Assembly (NCBI RefSeq): GCF_030347395.1
Contig: NZ_CP128170.1
Coordinates: forward strand, 744,001 to 808,000
Source: Microbacterium sp. ET2
GTDB lineage: Bacteria > Actinomycetota > Actinomycetes > Actinomycetales > Microbacteriaceae
Direction of reading: 5' to 3'
Length of the DNA: 64,000 nt
Shown here piece by piece: positions 1 to 9,316 of the stretch; within the stretch, counting starts at the first letter, position 1, and each line of letters opens with the position of its first letter. The notes under the pieces were generated by a model that did no database searches, was not told the DNA's origin, and was given only the letters and a program-made list of their open reading frames with translations. The position numbers and the translations under genes were made by a program.

Positions 1-44
1 GCTACGACGACGCCGCACCCTCCGAGCAGACGGCGGGAACCTGA
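1..44 (+). CDS. 3' end of an unidentified CDS, partial
   Basis: Only the last 13 codons and the TGA stop lie in the window, reading YDDAAPSEQTAGT. The stop touches the ATG of the next gene with no gap, so the two are almost certainly co-transcribed. The tail lacks the C-terminal GG of MoaA. By position it could be MoeA, MoaC or another molybdopterin gene, but the fragment is too short to identify. Confidence 0.4.
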   Translation, partial: YDDAAPSEQTAGT

Positions 45-278
45 ATGGCGCGCGTGAGGTACTTCGCCGCCGCAGAGGAGATGGCCGGAACGAGCGAGGA
101 GACCCGGGCGGAGCCGACCCTCGGGGCGCTGCGCACGGCGCTGGCGACCGAGCGTCCGGGAATGGCGGGCCTGTTGCCCCGATGCGCGGTGCTCGTGGGC
201 GGCAGCCGGGTCGATGACGACGAGCCGCTCGCCGATGACACCGTGGTGGATGTCCTCCCGCCGTTCGCGGGCGGGTGA
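45..278 (+). CDS. moaD: MoaD-like molybdopterin synthase sulfur carrier subunit
   Basis: This 77-residue protein has the beta-grasp (ThiS/MoaD) size and ends in the exposed Gly-Gly (PPFAGG) that is adenylated and thiocarboxylated before sulfur transfer to precursor Z (cPMP). The N-terminus (VRYFAAAEEMAG) matches the family start, and the middle has the usual LR..L pattern. The ATG directly follows the stop of the upstream gene. It converges on moaE with a 3-bp gap, so the two synthase subunits sit tail to tail on opposite strands. It works as a heterotetramer with MoaE in the cytoplasm. Length and C-terminus leave little doubt. Confidence 0.88.
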   Translation: MARVRYFAAAEEMAGTSEETRAEPTLGALRTALATERPGMAGLLPRCAVLVGGSRVDDDEPLADDTVVDVLPPFAGG

Positions 279-281
279 GGC

Positions 282-710
282 TCAGCCGCCGAGGCCGAGC
301 CAGGTCGAGGTGCCGTCGACCTCGGTCTGACGCTTCCACACCGGCAGATCGGTCTTGATCCGCTCGATGAGCTGACGACAGACCTCGAACGCCGTTCCAC
401 GATGCGCCGCGGCGACCGCGATGATCACCGCGGCCTCTCCGACGCTCAGGCTCCCCACCCGGTGGCTCACCGCGACGAGCACGCCGGCGTCACCGGAAGC
501 CTCCTGGGCGAGCGCGGTCAGGACCCTTTCGGCATCGGGGTGGGCGGTGTATTCCAGTGCCCGCACCGCTGCCGCGGCATCCGGATCGTGGTCTCGCACC
601 CGCCCGATGAAGGTCGTGATCGCGCCGGCCGTGGCGTCCTCGACGGCATCGAGATGCGCGGTGAGATCGAGGGGCTCGGCGCTGATCCGCGCGATCCGCA
701 CCACGGTCAT
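282..710 (-). CDS. moaE: Molybdopterin synthase catalytic subunit MoaE
   Basis: This 142-residue protein inserts two sulfurs into cPMP to make molybdopterin, using thiocarboxylated MoaD. Family motifs in order are FIGRVRDHD near residue 35, LEYTAHP near 52, HRVGSL near 83, and AAAHRGTAFEVCRQLIERIK followed by the catalytic-loop PVWKRQ near 125. The conserved Lys of PVWK is present. Its start overlaps the end of mog by 4 bases, so it is translationally coupled as the last gene of a minus-strand operon of molybdoenzyme, mog and moaE. Confidence 0.95.
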   Translation of the reverse strand: MTVVRIARISAEPLDLTAHLDAVEDATAGAITTFIGRVRDHDPDAAAAVRALEYTAHPDAERVLTALAQEASGDAGVLVAVSHRVGSLSVGEAAVIIAVAAAHRGTAFEVCRQLIERIKTDLPVWKRQTEVDGTSTWLGLGG

Positions 711-1189
711 CGGTGGTCCTCGCCGGCGAGCTGGTCGAGCACGTGCCGGGCGACCGACAGGATCACCGGCATCCCCGACGTCACCGCCCGTGGGGAACCG
801 GGGAGGTTCACGACCATCACCCCGTGCGGGTCCACCACCCCTGCCAGGCCCCTCGTGAGCATGCCGGCGGGCTTCTCCGCCGCGCCGCGCCGGCGCAGCT
901 CCTCAGCGATCCCGGGGATTTCACGCGTGAGCACCCGCGCCGTCCCCTCGGGGGTGGCGTCGCGCGGCCCGACGCCCGTGCCGCCGGTGGTGATCACGAG
1001 CTTCACCCCCGCGAGCACCTGTGCTGTGAGCGCGCGCTCGACGCTGTCGGCGCCGTCGCTGACCACGACCGCCTCATCGCAGTCGAAGCCGGCCTCGCGG
1101 AGCGCGGCGACCGCGAGCGGGCCGCTCTCGTCGGCGCGCGTGCCGGCGGCGGAGCGGTCGGAGACGGTGATGACGGCGGCGGTGTGCAC
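707..1189 (-). CDS. mog: MogA/MoaB-type molybdopterin adenylyltransferase
   Basis: This 160-residue protein of the MoCF_biosynth fold activates molybdopterin with ATP (adenylyl-MPT) for molybdate insertion. The nucleotide/MPT-binding motif TTGGTGVGPRDATPE lies near residues 87-101. The loop VNLPGSPRAV lies near residue 128. The N-terminal VITVSDRSAAGTRADESGP is typical of actinobacterial MogA/MoaB proteins. It starts 9 bp after the stop of the upstream molybdoenzyme and overlaps moaE by 4 bp, so cofactor assembly is encoded together with a probable client enzyme. Confidence 0.9.
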   Translation of the reverse strand: MHTAAVITVSDRSAAGTRADESGPLAVAALREAGFDCDEAVVVSDGADSVERALTAQVLAGVKLVITTGGTGVGPRDATPEGTARVLTREIPGIAEELRRRGAAEKPAGMLTRGLAGVVDPHGVMVVNLPGSPRAVTSGMPVILSVARHVLDQLAGEDHR

Positions 1190-1198
1190 GCCCTCAGC

Positions 1199-3673
1199 CT
1201 AGGCGCGTGCGACGGCGACCTGTTCGAGGCGGACCACGACCGACTTCGACGTCGGGGTGCCGCTGACGTCGGCGACCGAGTCCAGCGGGACGAGCACGTT
1301 CGTCTCGGGGTAGTAGGCCGCCGCGTTGCCGCGCGGGGTGGGGTAGGCGACGACACGGAAGCGTTCCGCGCGTCGCTCCTCGACGGCGCCGTCGGTCATC
1401 GTCCACTCCGACACCAGGTCGACCAGATCGCCGTCGCGCAGGCCCTGCGCGCCGAGATCGTGCTCGTTGACGAGGACCACCCGCCGGCCGCCGTGGATGC
1501 CGCGATAGCGATCATCCTTGCCGTAGATGGTGGTGTTGTACTGATCGTGCGACCGCAGGGTCTGCAGCAGCAGCCTCCCGGCGGGGATTTCAGGGTATTC
1601 GAGGCGGTTCGCGGTGAACATCGCCCGACCGGTCTCTGTGGCGAAGGTGCGCGCGTCGCGGGGGCCGTTCGGGAGGATGAAGGTGCGCCCCTTGGCGATC
1701 CGCTCTTCGAAGTCCTCGAAGCCGGGCACCACGCGTGCGATGTGCGCGCGGATGAGTGCGTAGTCGCTCTCGAGGGCCGACCAGTCGGCGTGCGGGACGT
1801 TGCGCGGAAGATCCATCCCCGCGGGGTCGGCGCCGCCCGCCTCGACGGTGTCACTCTCAACAGTGTCACGCTCGACCTGGCGGCGGTCGACCTCCTCGGG
1901 CGCGGGCTGCGTCTCGAGCGGCGGTGCGGTGAGCGGCGCATGGTCGGTGTCGCCGTCGAGGTCGTCGAAGAGCATGCGGCAGAGCCGCGCGATGATCGCG
2001 ACCTCGCTGAGGAGGTCGTCCGAGGGCGGCGCGAGCCGGCCGCGAGATGCGTGGACCGCACTCATCGAGTCCTCCACCGTGACCCGCTGCTCCGCCCCGC
2101 CGCGGCGGTCGCGGTCGGTGCGGCCGAGGGTGGGCAGGATGATCGCGCGCCGTCCGGTCACGAGGTGCGAGCGGTTGAGCTTCGTCGAGACCTGCACGGT
2201 CAGATCCGTGGTCGAAAGCGCCGCCTCGGTCACCGCGGTGTCGGGCGTGGCACTGGCGAAATTGCCGCCCATCGCGAAGAAGACCCGCACGCACCCGTCG
2301 CGCATGGCGCGGATCGCCTCGACAGTGTCGTAGCCCCACTCGCGCGGCGCGGCGAAATCGAACTCGCGGTCGAGGGCATCGAGGAACGCCGTGGAGGGCT
2401 TCTCGTAGATGCCCATCGTGCGGTCGCCCTGCACGTTGGAGTGGCCGCGGACGGGGCAGACCCCCGCACCGGGGCGCCCGATGTTCCCCTGGAGGAGCAG
2501 CACGTTCACGACGTCGCGGAGCATGGGGACGGAGTGCTTGTGCTGGGTCAGCCCCATCGCCCAGCAGACGATCGTCGCCGTCGACGCCCGGACGGTCTCG
2601 GCGACGTGGCGGAGTCGCTCCTCGGCGATCCCCGTCGCGACGACCAGCTCCTCCCACGGCACCGCGGCGATCGCCGTCCGATACTCCTCGAAGCCCGACG
2701 TGTAGGCGTCGATGAAGGGGCGGTCGATGACCCCTCCCTCGCGGTCTTCGGCCTCCAGCAGATGCTTGCCGATGGCCTGGAACAGCGCCTGGTCGCCACC
2801 GAGGCGGATCTGCACGAACTGATCCGCGATCCGCGTGCCGCCGAGGATCATGCCCTTCGGGGTCTGCGGATTCTCGAACCGGATCAGGCCGGCCTCGGGC
2901 AGCGGGTTGACGGCGATGATGGTCGCTCCGCGTGCCTTGGCCTTCTCCAGCGCGCTCAGCATGCGGGGGTGGTTGGTCCCCGGATTCTGCCCGGCCACGA
3001 TTAGCAGATCCGCCTCATGGATGTCGGTGATCGAGACCGTACCCTTGCCGATCCCGAGCGTCTGGGTCAGCGCCGATCCGGATGACTCGTGGCACATGTT
3101 CGAGCAGTCGGGAAGGTTGTTCGTCCCGAGCCCGCGCACCAGCAGCTGATAGAGGAAGGCTGCCTCATTCGACGTGCGCCCGGAGGTGTAGAACACCGCC
3201 TCGTCAGGGTCATCGAGCCCCCGGAGCTCATCGGCGATGAGGCGGAGGGCGTCATCCCATGACGCCTCCCGATAGTGCGTCGCGCCCTCGTCGAGGATCA
3301 TCGGGTGGGTGAGGCGCCCCTGCTGTCCCAGCCAGTAGTCGTCGCGCTCGCGCAGCTGTGCGACGCTGTGCCGCGCGAAGAAGTCCGGTCCCACCTTCCG
3401 CAGCGTCGCCTCCTCGGCGACGGCCTTGGCGCCGTTCTCGCAGAATTCTGCGATGTGCCGCTTGTCCTCCTCCGGCCACGCGCAGCCCGGACAGTCGAAG
3501 CCGTCCTTCTGGTTCACCCGCAGCAGGGTCTGAGCGCTGCGGACCGCACCCATCTGCTCGTACGACATCTGCAGGGCATGCAGAACGGCGGGCACGCCGA
3601 CCGCGACCTTCTTGCGGTCGGCGACCTTCAGGTCGTTCTCGTCGATGTCAGAGGTGGGGGGCTTCGTCGCCAT
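1199..3673 (-). CDS. FdhF/YdeP-family molybdopterin oxidoreductase
   Basis: About 824 residues, the length of YdeP-type proteins, which are relatives of the formate dehydrogenase catalytic subunit with no proven substrate in most bacteria. A CxxC (FDCPGCAWP, near residue 61) and a further Cys near 78 can bind an iron-sulfur cluster. Further on are FYTSGRTSNE, a cysteine pair in DCSNMCHESSG near residue 190, IVAGQNPGTNHPR, and the molydopterin-dinucleotide binding C-terminal domain (YNTTIYGKDDRYRGI). No signal peptide or Tat motif is seen, so it should be cytoplasmic. I chose the ATG at 3673; a GTG two codons upstream (3679) is also possible. Its neighbours mog and moaE supply the cofactor. 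True formate dehydrogenase activity is not shown by the sequence. Confidence 0.88.
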   Translation of the reverse strand: MATKPPTSDIDENDLKVADRKKVAVGVPAVLHALQMSYEQMGAVRSAQTLLRVNQKDGFDCPGCAWPEEDKRHIAEFCENGAKAVAEEATLRKVGPDFFARHSVAQLRERDDYWLGQQGRLTHPMILDEGATHYREASWDDALRLIADELRGLDDPDEAVFYTSGRTSNEAAFLYQLLVRGLGTNNLPDCSNMCHESSGSALTQTLGIGKGTVSITDIHEADLLIVAGQNPGTNHPRMLSALEKAKARGATIIAVNPLPEAGLIRFENPQTPKGMILGGTRIADQFVQIRLGGDQALFQAIGKHLLEAEDREGGVIDRPFIDAYTSGFEEYRTAIAAVPWEELVVATGIAEERLRHVAETVRASTATIVCWAMGLTQHKHSVPMLRDVVNVLLLQGNIGRPGAGVCPVRGHSNVQGDRTMGIYEKPSTAFLDALDREFDFAAPREWGYDTVEAIRAMRDGCVRVFFAMGGNFASATPDTAVTEAALSTTDLTVQVSTKLNRSHLVTGRRAIILPTLGRTDRDRRGGAEQRVTVEDSMSAVHASRGRLAPPSDDLLSEVAIIARLCRMLFDDLDGDTDHAPLTAPPLETQPAPEEVDRRQVERDTVESDTVEAGGADPAGMDLPRNVPHADWSALESDYALIRAHIARVVPGFEDFEERIAKGRTFILPNGPRDARTFATETGRAMFTANRLEYPEIPAGRLLLQTLRSHDQYNTTIYGKDDRYRGIHGGRRVVLVNEHDLGAQGLRDGDLVDLVSEWTMTDGAVEERRAERFRVVAYPTPRGNAAAYYPETNVLVPLDSVADVSGTPTSKSVVVRLEQVAVARA

Positions 3674-3720
3674 CTGCACAGGCTACCCTCGCCTCGGCGG
3701 CGAGGAGCGGGGGTTCCCAC

Positions 3721-5552
3721 TCAGCGGCGCGCGGTGCCGAAGACGCCGCGTATCACCTCGCGGAGGATGCTCTGCGTCGCCTTCGAACCCAGCACCCGGT
3801 CGATCGGCGAGGGGTCGGCTCGCCGGGTGGTGCGGGTGGAGCGACTGCCCGCGCTCTGTCGGAGAAGACGCTCGTACTCTTTCTGCGCCTTCCTCTCGGC
3901 ATCCGCCTGCGCCCTGTCCAGGGCTGCGCGCTGCTTCGCCAGCTCGGCGTCGATCTCAGCCTGCTCCGCCGCGGCATCGGCGGCGGCAGCCGCGGCAGCG
4001 GCGGCGTTCATCCGCGCGGTGAGGATCTCCCGCGCCGACTCCCGATCGATGGCCTCGGCGTAGGCGCCGAGGAGGGGGGACCCAGTGACGCCGGCACGGA
4101 TCGCCTCGGGGGCCGACGGGCTCATGAGACCCTGGGGCGCCCGCATCCTCGTCCAGGCCACCGGCGTCGGAGCCCCCTTCTCGCTCATCACGGTCACCAC
4201 CGCCTCGCCGGTGCCCAATTCCTGCAGGACGCGCTCGAGGTCGTATCCGGATGTCGGGTACGTGCGGACGGTCGCGCGCAGGGCCGCGGCATCCTCGGGG
4301 GTGTAGGCCCGCAGTGCATGCTGCACCCGGGAGCCGAGCTGGGCGAGCACGTCGGACGGGACGTCCTTCGGCGTCTGTGTGACGAAGAACACCCCGACGC
4401 CCTTGGAGCGGATGAGTCGCACGGTCTGCACGATGGCGGCGACGAAATCCTTCGAGGCGTCGCGGAACAGAAGGTGAGCCTCGTCGAAGAAGAAGACCAG
4501 CTTCGGCCTGTCGAGGTCGCCGACTTCGGGGAGGGTCTCGAACAGCTCCGCCAGGAGGTACATGAGGAACGTCGAGAAGAGCTCGGGCTTGTCGGCGACA
4601 CCCGGGATCTCGAGCAGATTGATCATGCCCCGGCCGTCGGGAGCGGTGCGGAGGATGTCGGCGACGTCGAACTCCGGCTCGCCGAAGAAGACGTCGGCGC
4701 CCCCGTCGGCGAAGGTGATGAGCCCCGCAGGATCACCCCCGCCGTCGCCGCGGAGAGGCCGCCGAGCTGCTTCAGCTCCGCCTTGCCCTCGGCGCTGGTG
4801 AGATACGTCAGCACCGCCCTGAGGTCGGAGAGGTCCACGAGGGCCAGGCCGTTGGCGTCGGCGTAGTGGAACACCAGCCCGAGACTGGACTCCTGCGTCT
4901 GATTCAGTCCCAGCACCTTGCTCAGCAGCAGCGGCCCGAACGCCGACACCGTCGCGCGGATCGGCACGCCGGTGCCGATGCCCCCGAGACAGAAGTACTC
5001 GGTCGCGGATGCCGCGGGCTGCCAGTCCTGGCCGATGGCGCGTGTGCGCGCGAGCAGCTTCTCGCTCGGCTCACCGGGCGTGGCGACCCCCGACAGGTCT
5101 CCCTTGACGTCCGCGGCGAAGACGGGGACGCCGCCGGCGGCGATCTGCTCGGCCAGCAGCTGCAGCGTCCGGGTCTTGCCGGTGCCGGTCGCGCCCGCGA
5201 TGAGCCCGTGACGGTTCAGCATCCCGAACGGGATGCGCACCTGGGCCGTCGGTACGGCCTCGCCGTTCACCAGGGCGCCGAGGTCCAGGCCCGGTTCGTC
5301 GAAGGTGTAGCCGCGGACGATGGCGGTGACATCCTCCTCGCTGAGCGGACCGTCCCCCACCCGCTCCGATACCGGCCCGGGGGCGTCCGGCGGCGCCTGC
5401 GAACCGCGGGCGGCCGCCTCTTCGGCGGCGGCGAGCGCTGCGCGCGCCCGGGCGGCCTTCAGCTCCGCTTCGGCGGCCTCGGCGTCGGCGCGCAGTCGCG
5501 TGAGCTCGGCCGCGGCCACCGCATCGGGATCGGACGACTCCCCCTGGGTCAT
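3721..5552 (-). pseudogene. HerA-like DUF853 helicase/ATPase, frameshifted
   Basis: Two overlapping frames together give one DUF853 (HerA/FtsK-clade, NPT1-associated) protein of about 610 residues. The first part has an Ala-rich coiled coil at residues 10-50, the region FDEPGLDLGALVNG, and Walker A GATGTGKTRTL. After AGVILR the frame is lost at the C run 4723-4726. One added base restores the family sequence FADGGADVFFGEPEFD, which runs into RGMINLLEIPGVADKPELF in the other frame, where Walker B VFFFDEAHLLF follows. The C-terminal half has a long Ala/Glu coiled coil. The start is ATG 5552, 16 codons ahead of the coiled coil. The indel is either real inactivation or an undercalled homopolymer. 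If real, the product would lack Walker B and be non-functional. Confidence 0.85.
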
Positions 5553-5556
5553 GGGT

Positions 5557-6234
5557 TCACAGTAGCGAGGCGGGCGCGACCGCGGCATCCGCCCGCCGTT
5601 TCCTCTCCCTGGCCAACGGCACCGCGAAGGCCGCGGCGAGCAGCAGCGTGACGCCCGCCCCGAGGAGCGCGCCGCCGAGGGTGTCGCTGAGCCAGTGCGC
5701 GTGGAGGTAGGTGCGGCTGAAGGCCATGAGAAGCACCCATGCGGCGCCGGCGATGCCCACCCACAGGCGCGGGAAGAGCACCACCGCGATGGTGGCCACC
5801 GTCGCCGCGTTCCCGGCGTGCCCGGAGGGATAGGACCCGTAATCGCTCATCACCAGGATGTCCTCCGGGCGGGCGCGACCGAACGTCTGCTTGAGCACCT
5901 GGACGCCCGCGGCCGAGGCCGCGAGGGAGAGGACGAGGAACAGCGCCCCCCAGGGGCGGCGGAGCAGGATCATCAGCAACGCTCCGCCGAGGGGGACGAC
6001 GGCGATCGAGAACCACCCCGCGCCGACGACGTTCATGAACTGCGAGAACCCGGTGACCACCGGCGACGACCAGCCCGCCAGGAGGATGTTCCAGTCGGCG
6101 TCGATGTCGAACGGCTCATTGCCGCGGACGAAGATCCATGCACCGAGACCGACGGCGAGGGCGACGAGGATCAGTCCGGTCACTAGCGGGACCGCCCACG
6201 CTCGTCGATCCGGCGTCGGTGGTGCGGTGTCCAT
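5557..6234 (-). CDS. PAP2-superfamily membrane phosphatase
   Basis: This 225-residue integral membrane protein has about six hydrophobic segments. It carries the three phosphatase signature blocks in order: KQTFGRARP (KX6RP), YPSGHAG (PSGH) and SRTYLHAHWLSDTLGG (SRX5HX3D). These residues bind phosphate and provide the catalytic histidines. Such enzymes dephosphorylate lipid phosphates or undecaprenyl pyrophosphate on the outer face of the membrane. The natural substrate cannot be read from the sequence. It ends 4 bp before the start of the DUF853 gene, so the two are probably co-transcribed. Confidence 0.9.
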   Translation of the reverse strand: MDTAPPTPDRRAWAVPLVTGLILVALAVGLGAWIFVRGNEPFDIDADWNILLAGWSSPVVTGFSQFMNVVGAGWFSIAVVPLGGALLMILLRRPWGALFLVLSLAASAAGVQVLKQTFGRARPEDILVMSDYGSYPSGHAGNAATVATIAVVLFPRLWVGIAGAAWVLLMAFSRTYLHAHWLSDTLGGALLGAGVTLLLAAAFAVPLARERKRRADAAVAPASLL

Positions 6235-6290
6235 CGGCCCATTGTGCCCCGCCGCTCCGGCGCGGGGTGGGGAGCGCGGGGGGCTTGCGC

Positions 6291-7574
6291 TCAGGGCGTC
6301 AGCTGTGCCACCGATCGCGGGCGGACGATCACCCAGAGAGCGAGGACGGCGACCACGCCGCACCCGACCATCACGATGGCCATCGAGGTGCCGGTGATGC
6401 CGGTGTCCTGCGAGATCCACCCGACCACCGGTGAGATGAGTCCGGCCACGCCGAAGTTGACCGCGCCGAGGATCGATGCCGCCGTACCCGCCGCCTTGCC
6501 GTGCCGATCGAGCGCCAGCACCTGGATGCAGGGGAAGGTGAACCCGCACGCCGTCATGAAGAAGAACAGCGGCACGACGGTGCCCCACAGGCCCAGGCCG
6601 AGCTGGTCGAGGACGATGATCGTGCTGGAGGCGAGCACGAGCGTCGCAGTGGATCCCGCCAGGACCCACTGCGGACCGAACCGCGCCGCGAGTCGGGACG
6701 CGGTCTGCACTCCGATCACGAGGCCGAGGGAGTTGACGGCGAACAGGAGGCCGTACTGCTGCGCGTCGAAGCCGTAGCCCTCCTGGAACAGGAACGAGGA
6801 GGCGGAGAGGTACGAGAACAGCCCGCTGAACGTCATGCCGCCGATGACGAGGACGCCCAGGAACACCCGGTCGCTGAGAACGCTTTTGTACCGCTGCAGC
6901 ACCGTTGCGCCGCCTTTGCCGCCTCGGCGGGCCGGGGGAAGCGTCTCGGGGACCAGGAGGACGGCGCATATCAGCAGGAGGGCCCCGTAGACGGCGAGCA
7001 CGATGAACAGACCGCGCCACGGCATGACGGCGAGCAGGCCGGCGCCGACGAGCGGCGCGACCACCGGCGCGACACCGGTGACGAGGGCGAGGCGGCTGAG
7101 CATGACCACGAGCCGCTTGCCGCCGAACAGATCGCGGACGATCGCCATCGCGACCACGCCGCCGGCTGCGGCGCCGATCCCCATGAAGACGCGCGAGACG
7201 CTGAGGAGCATCAGCGTCGGCGCGAGCGCGGCGGCGATGCTCGCGATCACGTGAAGAGCCGTGACGGCGATGAGCGGCACGCGGCGCCCCACCTTGTCGC
7301 TGAGCGGCCCGACGATCAGCTGCCCCACGCCGAAACCGATCATCGTCCCGGTCAGGGTCAGCTGGATCGCGGCGGCGGTGGTCTGGAAGTCGTCCTCGAG
7401 AACGGGGAAGGCCGGCAGGTAGAGGTCGATCGTGAACGGGCCGAGGGCGGTGAGGGCCCCGAGCAGGATGATGTAGATCAGGCGCTTGCGGGCGGGGATG
7501 GCATCGCCCGGATGCAGCATGACCGGCGCCGTCGCGGGGTTGGGCCCGAGGGTGCGGATGGCTCCGGTGGTCAT
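6291..7574 (-). CDS. Bcr/CflA-family multidrug MFS exporter
   Basis: About 427 residues with 12 predicted membrane segments. The MFS motif after TM2 reads GPLSDKVGRR, and the N-terminal ALGPFTIDLYLPAFPVLE is the hallmark of the Bcr/CflA drug-resistance branch. It should export drugs by proton antiport. The start is uncertain. The ATG at 7574 (MTTGAIRT) is chosen, but a GTG at 7637 would add 21 residues; neither has a strong ribosome binding site. It is followed on the same strand by the PAP2 gene after 56 bp. The substrate is unknown. Confidence 0.88.
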   Translation of the reverse strand: MTTGAIRTLGPNPATAPVMLHPGDAIPARKRLIYIILLGALTALGPFTIDLYLPAFPVLEDDFQTTAAAIQLTLTGTMIGFGVGQLIVGPLSDKVGRRVPLIAVTALHVIASIAAALAPTLMLLSVSRVFMGIGAAAGGVVAMAIVRDLFGGKRLVVMLSRLALVTGVAPVVAPLVGAGLLAVMPWRGLFIVLAVYGALLLICAVLLVPETLPPARRGGKGGATVLQRYKSVLSDRVFLGVLVIGGMTFSGLFSYLSASSFLFQEGYGFDAQQYGLLFAVNSLGLVIGVQTASRLAARFGPQWVLAGSTATLVLASSTIIVLDQLGLGLWGTVVPLFFFMTACGFTFPCIQVLALDRHGKAAGTAASILGAVNFGVAGLISPVVGWISQDTGITGTSMAIVMVGCGVVAVLALWVIVRPRSVAQLTP

Positions 7575-7867
7575 GCGCGCCGGGGAGGCAGCGGCGGGCG
7601 GGACAGTCGGCTGGGAGGCGGTATCGAGCACAGTCACTCTCGGTTTCGTGGCAGGGTGTCGCGCGGCCGGAAGGACGGCAGCTGGCGGGGTTCGTCGCCG
7701 CGTCGCGAGGAGACGCGCGTCGAATCGATTCGAAGACCACCCGAGTCTAGCGGATGCGGGGCCGTTTACGAGCCTGTTCCCAGGGGTCGCGCCCATGCAC
7801 CCGCATAAGATGGGCACGTCCCTCCTGCCTCGACGCGCTCGCCGCGCCAGACCCGAGAGCCCACGCT

Positions 7868-8590
7868 ATGACCCCGCCCTCGTCCTCCCGTCCCTCCGGA
7901 AAGCGCGCCAGCGGAAATCCGGCCACCCAGGCTGAGATCAATCTGACCGTCAAGCAGCAGCGCGAGCAGAAGAAGCAGGAGAAGCTCGCGGAGTATCAGC
8001 GCCAGCTCGCCAAGCGCCGCCGCAGCAAGCTGGTCTGGTGGGCTGTGGGATCGACGGCGGCCGTCGCCGTCATCGCCGCGATCGTGGCATCCATCGTCTT
8101 CGCCCCCGCCCCTCCCCCGACCTACGGCGCCCTCGACAGCACGGGCGCCGAGATCGAGGGCGTCGAGACCTTCGAGAACGCCACCGACCACGTCGACGGC
8201 GTCGTGGATTACGAGCAGACTCCCCCGGCCGGTGGCCCGCACAACGCCGTCTGGCTCAACTGCGGCGTGTACACCGAGCCCCAGGCGAACGAGAACGCCG
8301 TGCATTCGATGGAGCACGGCGCCGTATGGGTGACCTACGACCCCGCACAGGTGAGCGCCGAGGACATCGACACCCTCGAGAGCTACCTCCCGTCCAGCTA
8401 CGCCATCCTCTCGCCGTACGAGGGCATGGACACCCCCATCGCCGTCAGCGCCTGGAACGCACAGCTCAAGGTCGACTCGGCCTCCGACGAGCGGATCACC
8501 GAGTTCTTCGAAGAGTACTGGCGCAGCCAGAACGCCCCTGAGCCGAACGCGGCGTGCAGCGGCGCCATCGACGGCCCGGGCCGTCAGTGA
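7868..8590 (+). CDS. DUF3105 membrane-anchored protein
   Basis: This 240-residue protein has a basic, Gln/Lys-rich cytoplasmic N-terminus (residues 1-55), one membrane segment (SKLVWWAVGSTAAVAVIAAI, near 57-78) and an outside DUF3105 domain. The domain shows HVDGVVDYEQTPPAGGPHNAVWLNCGVY and HSMEHGAVWVTYDP. The conserved His, Cys and Glu residues in these blocks suggest metal binding, but the function of the family is not established. It sits 10 bp upstream of a DUF305 gene. This pairing suggests a shared role, plausibly with copper or another metal outside the membrane, which is an inference. Confidence 0.85.
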   Translation: MTPPSSSRPSGKRASGNPATQAEINLTVKQQREQKKQEKLAEYQRQLAKRRRSKLVWWAVGSTAAVAVIAAIVASIVFAPAPPPTYGALDSTGAEIEGVETFENATDHVDGVVDYEQTPPAGGPHNAVWLNCGVYTEPQANENAVHSMEHGAVWVTYDPAQVSAEDIDTLESYLPSSYAILSPYEGMDTPIAVSAWNAQLKVDSASDERITEFFEEYWRSQNAPEPNAACSGAIDGPGRQ

Positions 8591-8600
8591 TCGGGAGCCG

Positions 8601-9281
8601 ATGACCGACGCCACCGCCCCGCGCCGTGGGTTCCCGCGCTGGGCGCTGATCGCGCTTGTGGCACTCGGCATCGCGGCGCTCGCCTTCGCGATCGGCCGGT
8701 TCTCGATGTTCGGTGCCGCAAGCGCCGTCGCCGCTCCGGGGACGACATCGGCCGAGGCGGGCTTCGCCCGCGACATGCAGGTGCACCACGCTCAGGCCAT
8801 CGAGATGGCGATGGAGATCTACCGCAAGACCGAGGACGATGAGGTTCGCACGCTCGCCTACGACATCGCCACCGGTCAGTCGGGCCAGCGCGGCGAGATG
8901 TACGGCTGGCTCGTCAGCTGGGGCCTGCCGCAGTCGGGCGGTCCGCTGATGGGCTGGATGGCGGGGACCGATCACGCGCACGGCGGGCATGGGGGCGCGG
9001 ACGATGAGGCCCTGACGACGGCCGAGCTGGAGGCCGAGATGGGCATGGCGACCGCCGCCGAATTGGACGCGCTCCGGTCGGCGACGGGCACTCGGGCAGA
9101 CTGCGACTTCCTCGGCCTCATGATCCGCCATCACCAGGGCGCCATCCCGATGTCCGAGGCGGTGATCGAGCTCGGTTCCGAGCCGCGGGTGCTCGCGGTG
9201 GCGCAGTCGATCATCGAGACCCAGGAGGCGGAGATCGACCGGATGACGAGTATGCAGCAGCGCCTCGGCTGCACCGGCTGA
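8601..9281 (+). CDS. DUF305 (ferritin-like) secreted or anchored protein
   Basis: 226 residues with an N-terminal membrane anchor (WALIALVALGIAALAFAIG, near 14-32). Two DUF305 half-motifs follow: ARDMQVHHAQAIEMAMEI near residue 56 and GLMIRHHQGAIPMSEAVIE near 172. This paired HH..AI.M pattern is the four-helix DUF305 core, often linked to copper or metal handling. A His-rich loop (DHAHGGHGG) lies between the two halves. It directly follows the DUF3105 gene and is likely in the same transcript. No substrate is known. Confidence 0.88.
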   Translation: MTDATAPRRGFPRWALIALVALGIAALAFAIGRFSMFGAASAVAAPGTTSAEAGFARDMQVHHAQAIEMAMEIYRKTEDDEVRTLAYDIATGQSGQRGEMYGWLVSWGLPQSGGPLMGWMAGTDHAHGGHGGADDEALTTAELEAEMGMATAAELDALRSATGTRADCDFLGLMIRHHQGAIPMSEAVIELGSEPRVLAVAQSIIETQEAEIDRMTSMQQRLGCTG

Positions 9282-9316
9282 TGGCTCGCGAAGGGGTGCG
9301 CCACTAGGGTGAACCC

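Noticed and set aside
713..3004. A 763-codon open frame on the plus strand opposite the molybdoenzyme
   Set aside because: It has no recognisable domain and is rich in Arg, Gly, Asp and His, as expected for the complement of a high-GC gene. The minus strand encodes a clear enzyme.
3721..5552. Two separate genes in the DUF853 region
   Set aside because: The two frames give consecutive parts of one family protein, with Walker A in one and Walker B in the other, so a frameshift explains them better.
6291..7740. A 727-codon frame spanning the MFS gene and the PAP2 gene
   Set aside because: Only the last 225 codons (PAP2) show family motifs; the rest is a shifted reading of the Bcr/CflA gene.
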